DNA from: Bacteroidales bacterium
Lineage (GTDB): Bacteria > Bacteroidota > Bacteroidia > Bacteroidales > UBA4417
Length of the DNA stretch: 9,302 bases
Direction of reading: 5' to 3'
Assembly: GCA_025350385.1 (NCBI GenBank)
Contig: JANXXZ010000047.1
Coordinates: 1-9,302 of the forward strand
How positions within the stretch are numbered: the first letter of the stretch is position 1; every line of letters starts with the position of its first letter. Shown piece by piece: positions 1-5,967 of the stretch. Below the pieces are notes generated by a model. It did no database searches. It saw nothing but the letters and a program-made list of their open reading frames with translations, and had not been told where the DNA came from. Made by a program: the position numbers and the translations under genes.

Positions 1-110
1 TGGGTGCCGATGTAATTACCAGCCCTCTTGCTTCCATTCTCGGATTGCTTTACCACCCGCTTACAGATATTGGCCTGGCTAAGTTTATTGAAGATTCGAA
101 AAAAATGTAA
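1..110 (+). CDS. fsa: Fructose-6-phosphate aldolase / transaldolase-like protein, C-terminal fragment
   Basis: Only the last 35 codons are present (frame starts at base 3, stop TAA at 108-110); the start lies outside the window. The tail opens with GADVITSP and carries HPLTDIGLAKF, the C-terminal signature (GAD...HPLTDxGxxxF) of the small class I aldolases of the transaldolase family (FSA/TalC type, about 215-220 residues). Members split fructose 6-phosphate to dihydroxyacetone and glyceraldehyde 3-phosphate, or act as transaldolases in the pentose phosphate pathway. The catalytic Schiff-base lysine is outside the window, so aldolase and transaldolase cannot be told apart here. It reads in the same direction as the next gene, but 197 nt separate them, so co-transcription is uncertain. 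Confidence 0.85.
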   Translation, partial: GADVITSPLASILGLLYHPLTDIGLAKFIEDSKKM

Positions 111-131
111 GATTCCATTTGCCTTCTTTTC

Positions 132-180
132 AATTGGGAATATTGATATCACTCACTGAACGCCAGTCCAATATTCAATT
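132..180. repeat. Imperfect inverted repeat downstream of the aldolase gene
   Basis: GAATATTG at 138-145 is matched by CAATATTC at 169-176, and AATT at 132-135 by AATT at 177-180, leaving two unpaired G on the left arm and a 23-nt loop. No T-run follows, so it is a poor intrinsic terminator. It could be a weak mRNA 3'-end structure, an operator, or chance in AT-rich DNA. The rest of 111-307 shows no gene and no TAnnTTTG promoter box. Confidence 0.25.
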
Positions 181-307
181 AACCGGTTAAAAGATTTCTA
201 AAGCTTATTGAGACTGTTGGAGTTCTGTGCTTCATTAATAAGGATCGGGACACAGCATTCCTAAATACTTACACACTGAAACACCGCAACAACCAAATTC
301 CAGGAAG

Positions 308-922
308 ATGCTACTCAAGATATACCCCGAAAATCCTGATGAACGCATTATGCGGCGCATCATTGAGTGCCTGAAGGATGGGGGTATCATTATCTATCCT
401 ACTGATACTATCTATGGTATGGGTTGCGACATTTTCAAGAGTAAAACGGTTGAACGCATTGCTGAATTATGGGGCATCAAACCTGCAAAATCGACTTTCT
501 CATTCATTTGCCACGATCTCAGCCAGTTGTCGGAATTTGTAAAGCCTATCGACAATCACACTTTTAAAATAATGAAAGCTAATCTGCCAGGGCCGTTTAC
601 TTTCATTCTGAATTCCAACAACAATATTCCAAGGCATATTCAAAGCAAACGGAAAACGGTCGGAATCCGTATCCCTGACAATCCCATTATACGCGAAATT
701 GTCAGGCAACTAGGTAATCCGATTATGTCAACTTCCGTGCACGACGATGATGAAATCCTTGAATATACTACCGATCCTGAACTCATTTATGAAAAATTCA
801 AGGATAAGGTAGATATTGTTATCGACGGTGGATTTGGTGGAAATATAGCTTCAACCGTTGTGGATTGCACCGGCGACGAAATTGAGATCACCCGCGAAGG
901 AAAAGGCGAGTTGGTATTCTGA
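308..922 (+). CDS. YciO-type Sua5/YrdC-family protein (threonylcarbamoyl-AMP synthase-like)
   Basis: The 204-residue protein is a single Sua5/YciO/YrdC domain. Visible signatures are YPTDTIYGMGCD (residues 30-41), LPGPFTFIL (93-101), the basic KRKTVGIRIP (114-123), STS (141-143), STVVDC (182-187) and REGKG near the end. The family makes threonylcarbamoyl-AMP from threonine, bicarbonate and ATP, the first step of tRNA t6A37 modification of ANN-reading tRNAs. The sequence follows E. coli YciO rather than TsaC (YrdC): same length, same N-terminal 'xIxPxNPxxR' start, and STS where TsaC has SAN. YciO does not simply replace TsaC in E. coli, so a role in t6A is plausible but not certain. Start ATG at 308 is preceded by AGGA at a tight spacing. 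The cupin gene follows after 34 nt, probably in the same transcript. Confidence 0.85.
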   Translation: MLLKIYPENPDERIMRRIIECLKDGGIIIYPTDTIYGMGCDIFKSKTVERIAELWGIKPAKSTFSFICHDLSQLSEFVKPIDNHTFKIMKANLPGPFTFILNSNNNIPRHIQSKRKTVGIRIPDNPIIREIVRQLGNPIMSTSVHDDDEILEYTTDPELIYEKFKDKVDIVIDGGFGGNIASTVVDCTGDEIEITREGKGELVF

Positions 923-956
923 TTAATTTATTCCCAAACTACTGAAATTCAATTTT

Positions 957-1298
957 ATGGGAACCCCGGAACCATTAAATAAGAATCTCTTCAATATCAT
1001 CGAAATGCCTTCCGATGGTTCTGAGCTTTCAGAAGCCCTCTTCCAGGGAGAAGTTCTCATTGAACGGATTGTTTCCACCGGTCAAATTACACCAACCGAC
1101 ACCTGGTACGATCAGCCGCGCGACGAATGGGTAGCGCTCCTTCAGGGGAATGCCACAATTCTTTTTGGCAGTGGTAAAGAAGTGCATCTAGTCGCTGGCG
1201 AAAACCTGCTGATTCCGGCGCATCAGTTGCACAGGGTTATCTACACTTCACAGAATCCTCCCTGCATATGGCTTGCAATTCATGGTACATTATTATAG
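957..1298 (+). CDS. Small single-domain cupin protein
   Basis: This 113-residue protein is one cupin beta-barrel of the conserved-barrel (Cupin_2) type. Motif 1 is the degenerate YDQPRDEWVALLQG (residues 51-64): the usual HxH is absent, although Glu57 and the closing Gly remain. Motif 2 is GENLLIPAHQLHRV (81-94), with His89 and His92. The loss of the HxH pair means the metal site is either incomplete or built from other residues; substrate and reaction cannot be inferred. No signal peptide, so cytoplasmic. It lies 34 nt behind the YciO-like gene on the same strand, suggesting a two-gene transcript that ends before the tRNA promoter. No Shine-Dalgarno sequence is visible, which is common in this phylum. 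Confidence 0.8.
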   Translation: MGTPEPLNKNLFNIIEMPSDGSELSEALFQGEVLIERIVSTGQITPTDTWYDQPRDEWVALLQGNATILFGSGKEVHLVAGENLLIPAHQLHRVIYTSQNPPCIWLAIHGTLL

Positions 1299-1356
1299 CG
1301 AAAAATATATCGAAACCTCCTGAAAGGCAGCAATATGTGGTTTTTTTACCATATTC

Positions 1357-1387
1357 TTTGGAAACTCCCGAAATAGTGATACTTTTG
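1357..1387 (+). promoter_or_regulatory. Bacteroidota-type promoter for tRNA-Lys
   Basis: TTTG at 1357-1360 (-33 element) is followed after exactly 19 nt by TACTTTTG at 1380-1387, a perfect match to the TAnnTTTG -7 box of the Bacteroidota primary sigma factor. The expected start point, a few bases after the box, lies about 10-15 nt ahead of the mature tRNA 5' end at 1407. This is the only full promoter match I found in the window. Confidence 0.75.
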
Positions 1388-1406
1388 CACCCTCAAAATC
1401 AAGGAT

Positions 1407-1479
1407 GATTTGCTAGCTCAGTTGGTAGAGCACATCCCTTTTAAGGATGGGGTCTTGGGTTCGAATCCCAAGCAGATCA
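1407..1479 (+). tRNA. tRNA-Lys (anticodon TTT)
   Basis: A complete 73-nt cloverleaf can be drawn. The acceptor stem GATTTGC (1407-1413) pairs with GCAGATC (1472-1478) with one G-T wobble. The D-arm is GCTCAGTTGGTAGAGC (1416-1431). The anticodon stem CATCC/GGATG (1433-1437/1445-1449) encloses CTTTTAA, giving anticodon TTT at 1440-1442. A 5-nt variable loop precedes T-stem TTGGG/CCCAA around TTCGAAT. The discriminator is A1479. The 3' CCA is not encoded (CAC follows), so it must be added by the CCA-adding enzyme. It is a single-gene transcript with its own promoter and terminator. Confidence 0.97.
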
Positions 1480-1482
1480 CAC

Positions 1483-1517
1483 AAAAGCCTGTAAATTATT
1501 GATTTACAGGCTTTTTT
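1483..1517 (+). terminator. Intrinsic terminator of tRNA-Lys
   Basis: GCCTGTAAAT (1487-1496) and ATTTACAGGC (1502-1511) form a perfect 10-bp stem with a 5-nt loop (TATTG). AAAA on the left extends the pairing into the six-T run (1512-1517). It begins four bases after the tRNA ends. Confidence 0.93.
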
Positions 1518-1769
1518 CATTTTTTCATTTTATTATTCTCAGCTGGAAAATATACCTCGCTCCTATCCGACAACCTTCTCGAATTTGCTTATTCATGAGA
1601 TATCGAGTTGAATTTTCTTCACTTATTCAATAATATTTATTTCTTGCATGATATTGTAAATTAATAATTTACCCTAAATATTTTATATTTATTTATATTT
1701 ATTCCAAATAACGAAACTATAAATGATTATTCTTGTTTTGATAAAAACTATAAACCAAATAAAATAAAC

Positions 1770-2504
1770 ATGAAAAGAAGTCTTATCTTATTAAGTATCG
1801 CACTGACCCTAGCTGGTAGCGCATTTGCCCAATCAACGGATGAAAAACCGGCCGTGGTTTTCGAAAACATGTACATTCTACCCAAGCGTGGAATGGATGA
1901 TAAACTGGAAGCCGCCATTAAGGCGCATGACCTGAAATTTCACCCCGATGGTCCCTACATAGCAGGTCTTCGCAAGGTGGAATATGGTGAAAAAGCAGGA
2001 TGGTATGTCTGGGTATTCGGTCCTGCCAGTTATTCAGCTATCGATACACGTCCGGCCAAAGAAGGTGGCCATGATGAAGACTGGTCGAAAACAGTGGATC
2101 CTCTTGTCGAATCCTACGGGGATACAAAATTGTGGGAATTCAATTCTGATTTATCCTATGGAATGGATATACTGAAAAATTCCAACTATTATGAGGCCTG
2201 GACGGTGCAATTAAAACGCGGCCAGTACTACCGTTTTAAGGCAATGGCTGAAAAACTGAAGAAAGCCTATGAATCAATGGGTAAGGTTGCATTCCTGGTA
2301 TACAATAATACGCTTCACACGAGTAAAGGCGGAGATGTAGCCATGCTTTGGTCATTTGACACCTATGCCGAATGGTCGAAGGATCCAGGGGCCAAAGAAG
2401 CCTATGAAAAAATATACGGAGCCGGAACCTGGCAGCAACTGCTTGATGAATGGCTGGATATTACCGTTGATTACAGTGCAGAAATCAGGAGCATTGTGAA
2501 ATAA
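1770..2504 (+). CDS. Secreted protein, probable tandem dimeric alpha+beta barrel (Dabb-like) domains
   Basis: This 244-residue protein starts with a typical signal peptide: Lys2-Arg3, a hydrophobic core (LILLSIALTLAG) and AFA at 18-20, with predicted cleavage before Gln21. There is no lipobox cysteine, so a soluble periplasmic or secreted protein is expected. The mature part looks like two related halves. Residues about 29-95 hold a strand (VVFENMYILPKRG), a helix (MDDKLEAAIKAHD) and strands ending in GWYVWVFGPASYSA. Residues about 140-215 hold YYEAWTVQLKRGQ, a helix (YYRFKAMAEKLKKAYES) and VAMLWSFDTYAEW. Strand-helix-strand-strand order with a final 'F.s.aew' helix is typical of ferredoxin-like dimeric alpha+beta barrel domains. 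That fold call is my inference; I recognise no named family or catalytic motif. The 5' region (1518-1769) is AT-rich with only weak promoter-like boxes. A terminator follows directly. Confidence 0.85.
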   Translation: MKRSLILLSIALTLAGSAFAQSTDEKPAVVFENMYILPKRGMDDKLEAAIKAHDLKFHPDGPYIAGLRKVEYGEKAGWYVWVFGPASYSAIDTRPAKEGGHDEDWSKTVDPLVESYGDTKLWEFNSDLSYGMDILKNSNYYEAWTVQLKRGQYYRFKAMAEKLKKAYESMGKVAFLVYNNTLHTSKGGDVAMLWSFDTYAEWSKDPGAKEAYEKIYGAGTWQQLLDEWLDITVDYSAEIRSIVK

Positions 2505-2532
2505 GATTCACCTATTCAATCAATAAATGAAT

Positions 2533-2566
2533 CAGCCGGGTGATTTCTTTTCCCCGGCTGTTTTGT
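2533..2566 (+). terminator. Intrinsic terminator after the secreted-protein gene
   Basis: CAGCCGGG (2533-2540) pairs perfectly with CCCGGCTG (2553-2560) around a 12-nt loop and is followed by TTTTGTT. The hairpin starts 28 nt after the stop codon. Beyond it, 2567-2806 is an AT-rich convergent intergenic stretch in which I see no gene and no clear terminator for the minus-strand gene ending at 2807. Confidence 0.85.
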
Positions 2567-2806
2567 TATTTGGAATATCTCTTCAGCTTTTCTTATCAGA
2601 TAGAAACTGAGAGGTTGTTGTTCTTACTGATTCCTCCTGTTATGCTGACAATGCAATTTGAACTTGATTTTTAGTGAGCTAAGTAAATGAAGGGTTATCA
2701 TTTTTTGACTCTTACTCTCTGCTTCTTCCAAATTTATATTATTGCATCGGATGCGAAGAAAACTTAAACAACATCAGCAGTAAAGTTAAAGATCAGGAAT
2801 TAGTTT

Positions 2807-3730
2807 CTACTCTTCTTTCAGGCAATTTATTGCCTCTGCAAAAAGAACGACGGATGAAATCACTTTGATTTTGCGACTGAAATGTCTTAAAGGTAATGAG
2901 TCAGTAACAACAAGTTCCACCAGATCAGAACTCTCAATATAATCATAAGCATCTCCTGAAAGTAAAGGATGCGTTGCGATTGCCCGAACAGAAGCTGCTC
3001 CCTGATCCATTATTATTCTTGCAGCCTGGCATGTGGAGCGGGCTGAATCGATTATGTCTTCAACAAGAATAACATTACGGCCTTCAACCTGACCTATAAT
3101 TAGCTTTTCCTCAATAGCAGACCCTGGTTTAGATTTATTGAATACAACAAAACTATTATCAAACAACATGGCATACTTTTCAGCAAGAGCTGCTCTGCTT
3201 AATCTTTTGGCGCCAAATGTGAGATTTTCAAGCTTCAACGTTTTTATGTAGGAGCTGAAAAGTTCAATTGAATGCAAATGAACAACCGGTACCTTAAAGA
3301 ATCTCTTTATCTTTTCAGAATGAAGATCGAGCGTGATGATTTGGTTCACCCCCGCAGCAGAAAGCAGCCTGGCATGTAATTCAGCGGTTACAGGGATTCC
3401 CGGCCGATCCATCTGATACTGGCGGCTATAACCAAAATAAGGAATTATTGCTGTAATTGATTTTACGGAAGCTCTTTTGGCTGCATCGATCAGCAACAGC
3501 AGTTCCTGGAAATTATCAGCCGGGGCATTGGTCGACTGGATGATATAAAGATCGGAATCGCTATTATCATCTTCATAAGCGGGCTGAATTTCTCCGTCGT
3601 TAAACTGGAAAACAGCAACACGACTGAGCGTTGTTCCGAATTGATTGGCTATTCTCGAAGCCAGGCCGGATGTATTCCGACCCGCGACAATTTGAAATCT
3701 CCGTTCCTGATTTTCTTTTAAAAGGTTCAT
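2807..3730 (-). CDS. Divergent PRPP-synthetase (Prs) paralogue with altered active-site motifs
   Basis: The full-length 307-residue protein has the two-domain Prs fold and the family length (about 310). Conserved: FNDGE (residues 43-47), IIQST (63-67), ITAIIPYFGYSRQ (92-104), DLHSE with the catalytic-region His137, ATHPLLSG (252-259) and VVTDSLPL (274-281). Real Prs makes PRPP from ribose 5-phosphate and ATP. Key sites differ, however. The ATP-binding RQDRR/K is RQYQM (103-107). The PDxGG segment is replaced by FGAKRLSRA (172-180). The flexible-loop KRR is KSK (199-201). The PRPP loop DDMIDTGGT is EDIIDSARS (224-232), which puts an arginine where the 5'-phosphate loop needs glycine. It may be inactive and regulatory (compare the eukaryotic PRS-associated proteins) or use another substrate. 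It starts 4 nt after the small acidic protein's stop, so the two are probably translationally coupled. The stop is TAG. Confidence 0.88.
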   Translation of the reverse strand: MNLLKENQERRFQIVAGRNTSGLASRIANQFGTTLSRVAVFQFNDGEIQPAYEDDNSDSDLYIIQSTNAPADNFQELLLLIDAAKRASVKSITAIIPYFGYSRQYQMDRPGIPVTAELHARLLSAAGVNQIITLDLHSEKIKRFFKVPVVHLHSIELFSSYIKTLKLENLTFGAKRLSRAALAEKYAMLFDNSFVVFNKSKPGSAIEEKLIIGQVEGRNVILVEDIIDSARSTCQAARIIMDQGAASVRAIATHPLLSGDAYDYIESSDLVELVVTDSLPLRHFSRKIKVISSVVLFAEAINCLKEE

Positions 3731-3734
3731 CGGA

Positions 3735-3995
3735 TTAAATTATTCTTGCATCGTCATCATCTTCGAAAAATTTATCATAATGCGGACAAGCTAAGATCCC
3801 TTCGCGAAACCTTTCCATGACCCTTCGGGTTGTTTCCCGGGTTAGATCAACTGTCGTTTCCGGAATATCCGGTATAAGAATATCTCCTGAAGTTTGCGGC
3901 TCTTTTTCTGCGGCAGACTCAATTTGATTTCTTTCTTTTCCCTTATTGAAAGGATCTTTCAGGTCACCAAATGGTTGATCTGCCGGATTTTTCAT
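3735..3995 (-). CDS. Small acidic hypothetical protein, coupled to the Prs paralogue
   Basis: This 86-residue protein has no recognised family. The N-terminal half is polar and rich in Lys, Glu, Pro and Asn, probably disordered. Residues about 39-71 (ILIPDIPETTVDLTRET then TRRVMERFREGILACP) could form a strand and an amphipathic helix, and the C-terminus carries the acidic run EDDDD. There is no signal peptide or membrane segment. The reason to accept it is position: the stop codon lies 4 nt before the Prs-like start, and AGGAG sits directly before its ATG (spacing only 2 nt, so of doubtful use). A partner or modulator of the neighbouring Prs-like protein is a guess from adjacency alone. It lies 68 nt behind the LRR gene. 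Confidence 0.6.
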   Translation of the reverse strand: MKNPADQPFGDLKDPFNKGKERNQIESAAEKEPQTSGDILIPDIPETTVDLTRETTRRVMERFREGILACPHYDKFFEDDDDARII

Positions 3996-4063
3996 TACTC
4001 CTGATGGTTTATTATATGGTTATAAATTTAATCATAGGTTGAATATAAATAACTGCCCTGGAA

Positions 4064-4957
4064 TTATTGTTTTGATGACTGTTCAAACCAGTCTTTTATT
4101 GCCGTTAATCCTTTGTCTGCAACCTGGTATGGCGGCGAGGTTAAGAGCGGATTACCGGAAATACTGAACTTTTGGAGATTGCATAAGTTGACAATCGATT
4201 TGGGTAATGTTTTGAGTTGATTATTGTCGAGGCGCAGAATCTTAAGATTTGTCAATAACCCAATCTCTTCCGGGATGGTAGTTAATTGGTTGTATTGAAG
4301 GTTTAATTCTTCCAAATTCTTTAGGTATCCTATTTCAGATGGGAGTTCTTTAATATGATTCTCTGAGGCTGATAAATATTCAAGCTTCCGAAGGTTTCCG
4401 ATCTCATTAGGCAAACATTTCAGACCGTTGCCGTCCACCATCAACCAGTTAAGGTTGACTAATCCGTCAATCTGAGGAGGCAGATTGTCGAGTGTGTTAA
4501 AGCGCAGATTGAGCCCTTCAAGTTTTCTGAGGGTGCATAATTCATCCGGGATATAGCTGATATGATTCCTGCCAAGCAAGAGGGAACGAAGGTTTTTGCA
4601 ATTGGCAATTTCGGGGGTTATATTCTGAATATGATTATATGTCAGATCCAACTTTTCCAAATTGGTCAATAATCCAATCAGAGGCGAGAAAGAAGTTATG
4701 CAGTTACAAATGGATGCGTGTAAAGAATCGTATGGTTCAGCTGATAAATTTAACTTTATAAGATGTTCTTTTCGACAGACCCATTCAGGAATTTCAGTGA
4801 GTTGAAAATCAGTTAGGTCTAACGCGTATTTATGTTCTTCAGATTTTTCTTCATTAAAAAAGTAGTAATCACATTTTTCACAATAACATAAATCCAAGTC
4901 AACACAATAAGACACGTAATGGCTACCACATTGAGGACAGATTGAATCGGATGACAT
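4064..4957 (-). CDS. Zinc-ribbon / leucine-rich-repeat protein
   Basis: In this 297-residue protein the N-terminus has a zinc-ribbon-like pair of CxxC knuckles, Cys7-Cys10 (CPQC) and Cys26-Cys29 (CEKC), with an extra Cys24. A short linker leads to a first degenerate repeat region (about 46-99). Eight LRR units of exactly 23 residues follow (100-283), with the consensus LxxLxLxxNxLxxLPxEIxxLxN. A capping segment with 'GLTAIKDWFEQ' near the end is typical of bacterial LRR proteins with adhesion or signalling roles. There is no signal peptide or membrane helix, so it should be cytoplasmic and act by protein-protein contact; the ligand is unknown. It starts 44 nt after the PDZ-like gene's stop, consistent with one transcript. 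No Shine-Dalgarno sequence is visible before its ATG. Confidence 0.92.
   Translation of the reverse strand: MSSDSICPQCGSHYVSYCVDLDLCYCEKCDYYFFNEEKSEEHKYALDLTDFQLTEIPEWVCRKEHLIKLNLSAEPYDSLHASICNCITSFSPLIGLLTNLEKLDLTYNHIQNITPEIANCKNLRSLLLGRNHISYIPDELCTLRKLEGLNLRFNTLDNLPPQIDGLVNLNWLMVDGNGLKCLPNEIGNLRKLEYLSASENHIKELPSEIGYLKNLEELNLQYNQLTTIPEEIGLLTNLKILRLDNNQLKTLPKSIVNLCNLQKFSISGNPLLTSPPYQVADKGLTAIKDWFEQSSKQ
4109..4660 (-). repeat. Eight in-phase 69-bp leucine-rich-repeat units
   Basis: Codons 100-283 of the LRR gene divide into eight consecutive units of 23 codons with no insertions or deletions. The NxL turn and the LP/IP step recur at the same place in most units; the last unit (ISGNPLLTSPP) is the C-terminal cap variant. 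The repetition is at protein level, and the units have diverged in DNA sequence. Confidence 0.9.
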
Positions 4958-5001
4958 GACTGATATATTTATGGTACCAGAAAAGTGATGTCAAGGAAGG
5001 T

Positions 5002-5406
5002 TTATGGAGCAACTACGAATCTTTTAAGCGATTTTCCCCGTTTATCCGGATCGCAGTCAGGTTTGAACTGATCGTAGGGAATTGCGTTTAATTCGATAAT
5101 TGTCCCTTTCGGTTGGTCAAGTAATTTGTAAAGTGCAGTTACTGAATGAACCTGTGGCAGCACCAAGATATCCCGATCCTTAAACCCGGCATTCCCGAAT
5201 GCTCCGCCCTGCTTAACACAACGTATCATCAAAGGTTCAATATGGCAGGGCGTCCATTGCAGATCCGGTGTCATAGTGCAGAATCCATACCGTTTTTCAA
5301 TGGCATTCTGATGATGGGAAACCAGGTAACCAACGCACAAGATCAAAGCTATGAGTATAATACTCCAGGCTATTTCAGGTAATTTATCTTCTATTATAGT
5401 TTTCAA
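5002..5406 (-). CDS. Membrane-anchored PDZ-like domain protein
   Basis: In this 134-residue protein, residues 12-29 (AWSIILIALILCVGYLV region) form one hydrophobic helix with acidic and basic residues before it and HH/KR after it, so an N-terminal membrane anchor is likely. Residues about 60-108 resemble a PDZ domain: a carboxylate-binding-like loop followed by GGAFGNAGFKDRDILV, the usual 'G.A..AGf..GD.Il' pattern, then a helix (TALYKLLDQ) and a strand (TIIELNAIP). No protease domain is attached, so an adaptor role is more likely than catalysis. The start is unusual. The only start that keeps the membrane helix is TTG at 5406; the nearby ATG at 5411 is out of frame and meets TGA after one codon. 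No Shine-Dalgarno sequence is visible. The LRR gene follows after 44 nt. Confidence 0.7.
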   Translation of the reverse strand: MKTIIEDKLPEIAWSIILIALILCVGYLVSHHQNAIEKRYGFCTMTPDLQWTPCHIEPLMIRCVKQGGAFGNAGFKDRDILVLPQVHSVTALYKLLDQPKGTIIELNAIPYDQFKPDCDPDKRGKSLKRFVVAP

Positions 5407-5965
5407 AACATTGGCAGTACTCAGTGATACACATAAATGATCTTATTCTACCAAAATTTCCAGTTGAATGTTGGTTCAAAATCACTGCCTGCTATAAATG
5501 GATTGAATTTCAGCCTTTCTTCATATTTCAGGTAACTGGGAAACAAGTCACAATCTCCGCACGGCTATATGGTAACTCTAAACGAGGGGATTGTTTGGGT
5601 TCCAGGTTAGCTTTATTACATACTTTTTCAATAGTAACCATAACTGAAGCAATAGGTGCTTTTTTCTGGCGTGGTTTTAGGATAAATTGCAAAACAAGAT
5701 TACAAATTAATCCGACTTCATTTGATAAACTGTATAATGTTGCAGTCCTTTGCAATTAGCACTTTTTAAAGGCCTCATTTACAAATAACTGACCTCCGTC
5801 AAGTTCTTATATGATCCGGAGCTCGAGTCCTTCAAAATATACATTTTAAATTTTCCTGTTAATCGATAATTCCAATTACTCTTTTTAAATTCCCATATAC
5901 AGTATTTTATTAGGGCCCAATTTTGCATTCCTTTTTTAGTAAAAGACAAATTAACCACCTGGTAG
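5407..5965. other. 560-nt gap between the TIR and PDZ-LRR genes; no gene called
   Basis: No convincing gene. On the minus strand there is an open frame from TTG at 5755 to TGA at 5530. In another frame, a stretch ending at TAG 5448-5450 has a protein-like tail (LKFNPFIAGSDFEPTFNWKFW, shortened here by its first residues). The two together could be a frameshifted remnant or an intergenic repeat. A 49-codon minus-strand frame (ATG 5928 to TAA 5779) is followed directly by a 23-codon one starting at 5778; both have unusual composition (many Trp, Tyr, Lys). The plus strand is open from 5424 to 5759 only as the reverse of these. I find no perfect TAnnTTTG box on the minus strand; TTAATTTG (one mismatch) occurs twice. 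Promoter activity for the PDZ-LRR genes is therefore unproven. Confidence 0.5.
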
Positions 5966-5967
5966 TT
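5941..5967 (-). terminator. Possible weak terminator at the end of the TIR-LVIVD gene
   Basis: On the minus strand, AACTAC and GTGGTT (within 5967-5953, overlapping the stop codon) can form a 6-bp stem including one T-G pair around a 3-nt loop. AATTTGTCTTTT follows. The stem is short and the T-run interrupted, so this is a weak call; if it does not work, the TIR transcript may run on into the PDZ gene. Confidence 0.25.

Noticed and set aside
1341..1366. Hairpin with a seven-T loop behind the cupin gene
   Set aside because: Only about six base pairs form, and the T-run is in the loop rather than after the stem; it also overlaps the tRNA promoter.
1407..1479. tRNA-Lys as an integration site for a genomic island
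   Set aside because: I found no second copy of the tRNA 3' end in the window and no integrase; the gene also has its own intact terminator.
1728..1740. Possible promoter boxes (TATTCTTG, TTGTTTTG) before the secreted-protein gene
   Set aside because: Each has one mismatch to TAnnTTTG, and no TTTG lies 19-21 nt upstream.
1984..2175. Second plus-strand frame inside the secreted-protein gene
   Set aside because: It lies wholly inside a supported gene in another frame and has no independent evidence.
5424..5759. Plus-strand open frame of 111 codons in the gap
   Set aside because: Recognisable motifs are lacking, it has no start context, and it is the reverse of an equally doubtful minus-strand frame.
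5779..5928. 49-codon minus-strand frame after the TIR gene, followed directly by a 23-codon frame
   Set aside because: Composition is odd (many Trp, Tyr and Lys), no family is recognised, and such short frames are expected by chance; kept only as a note in the gap entry.
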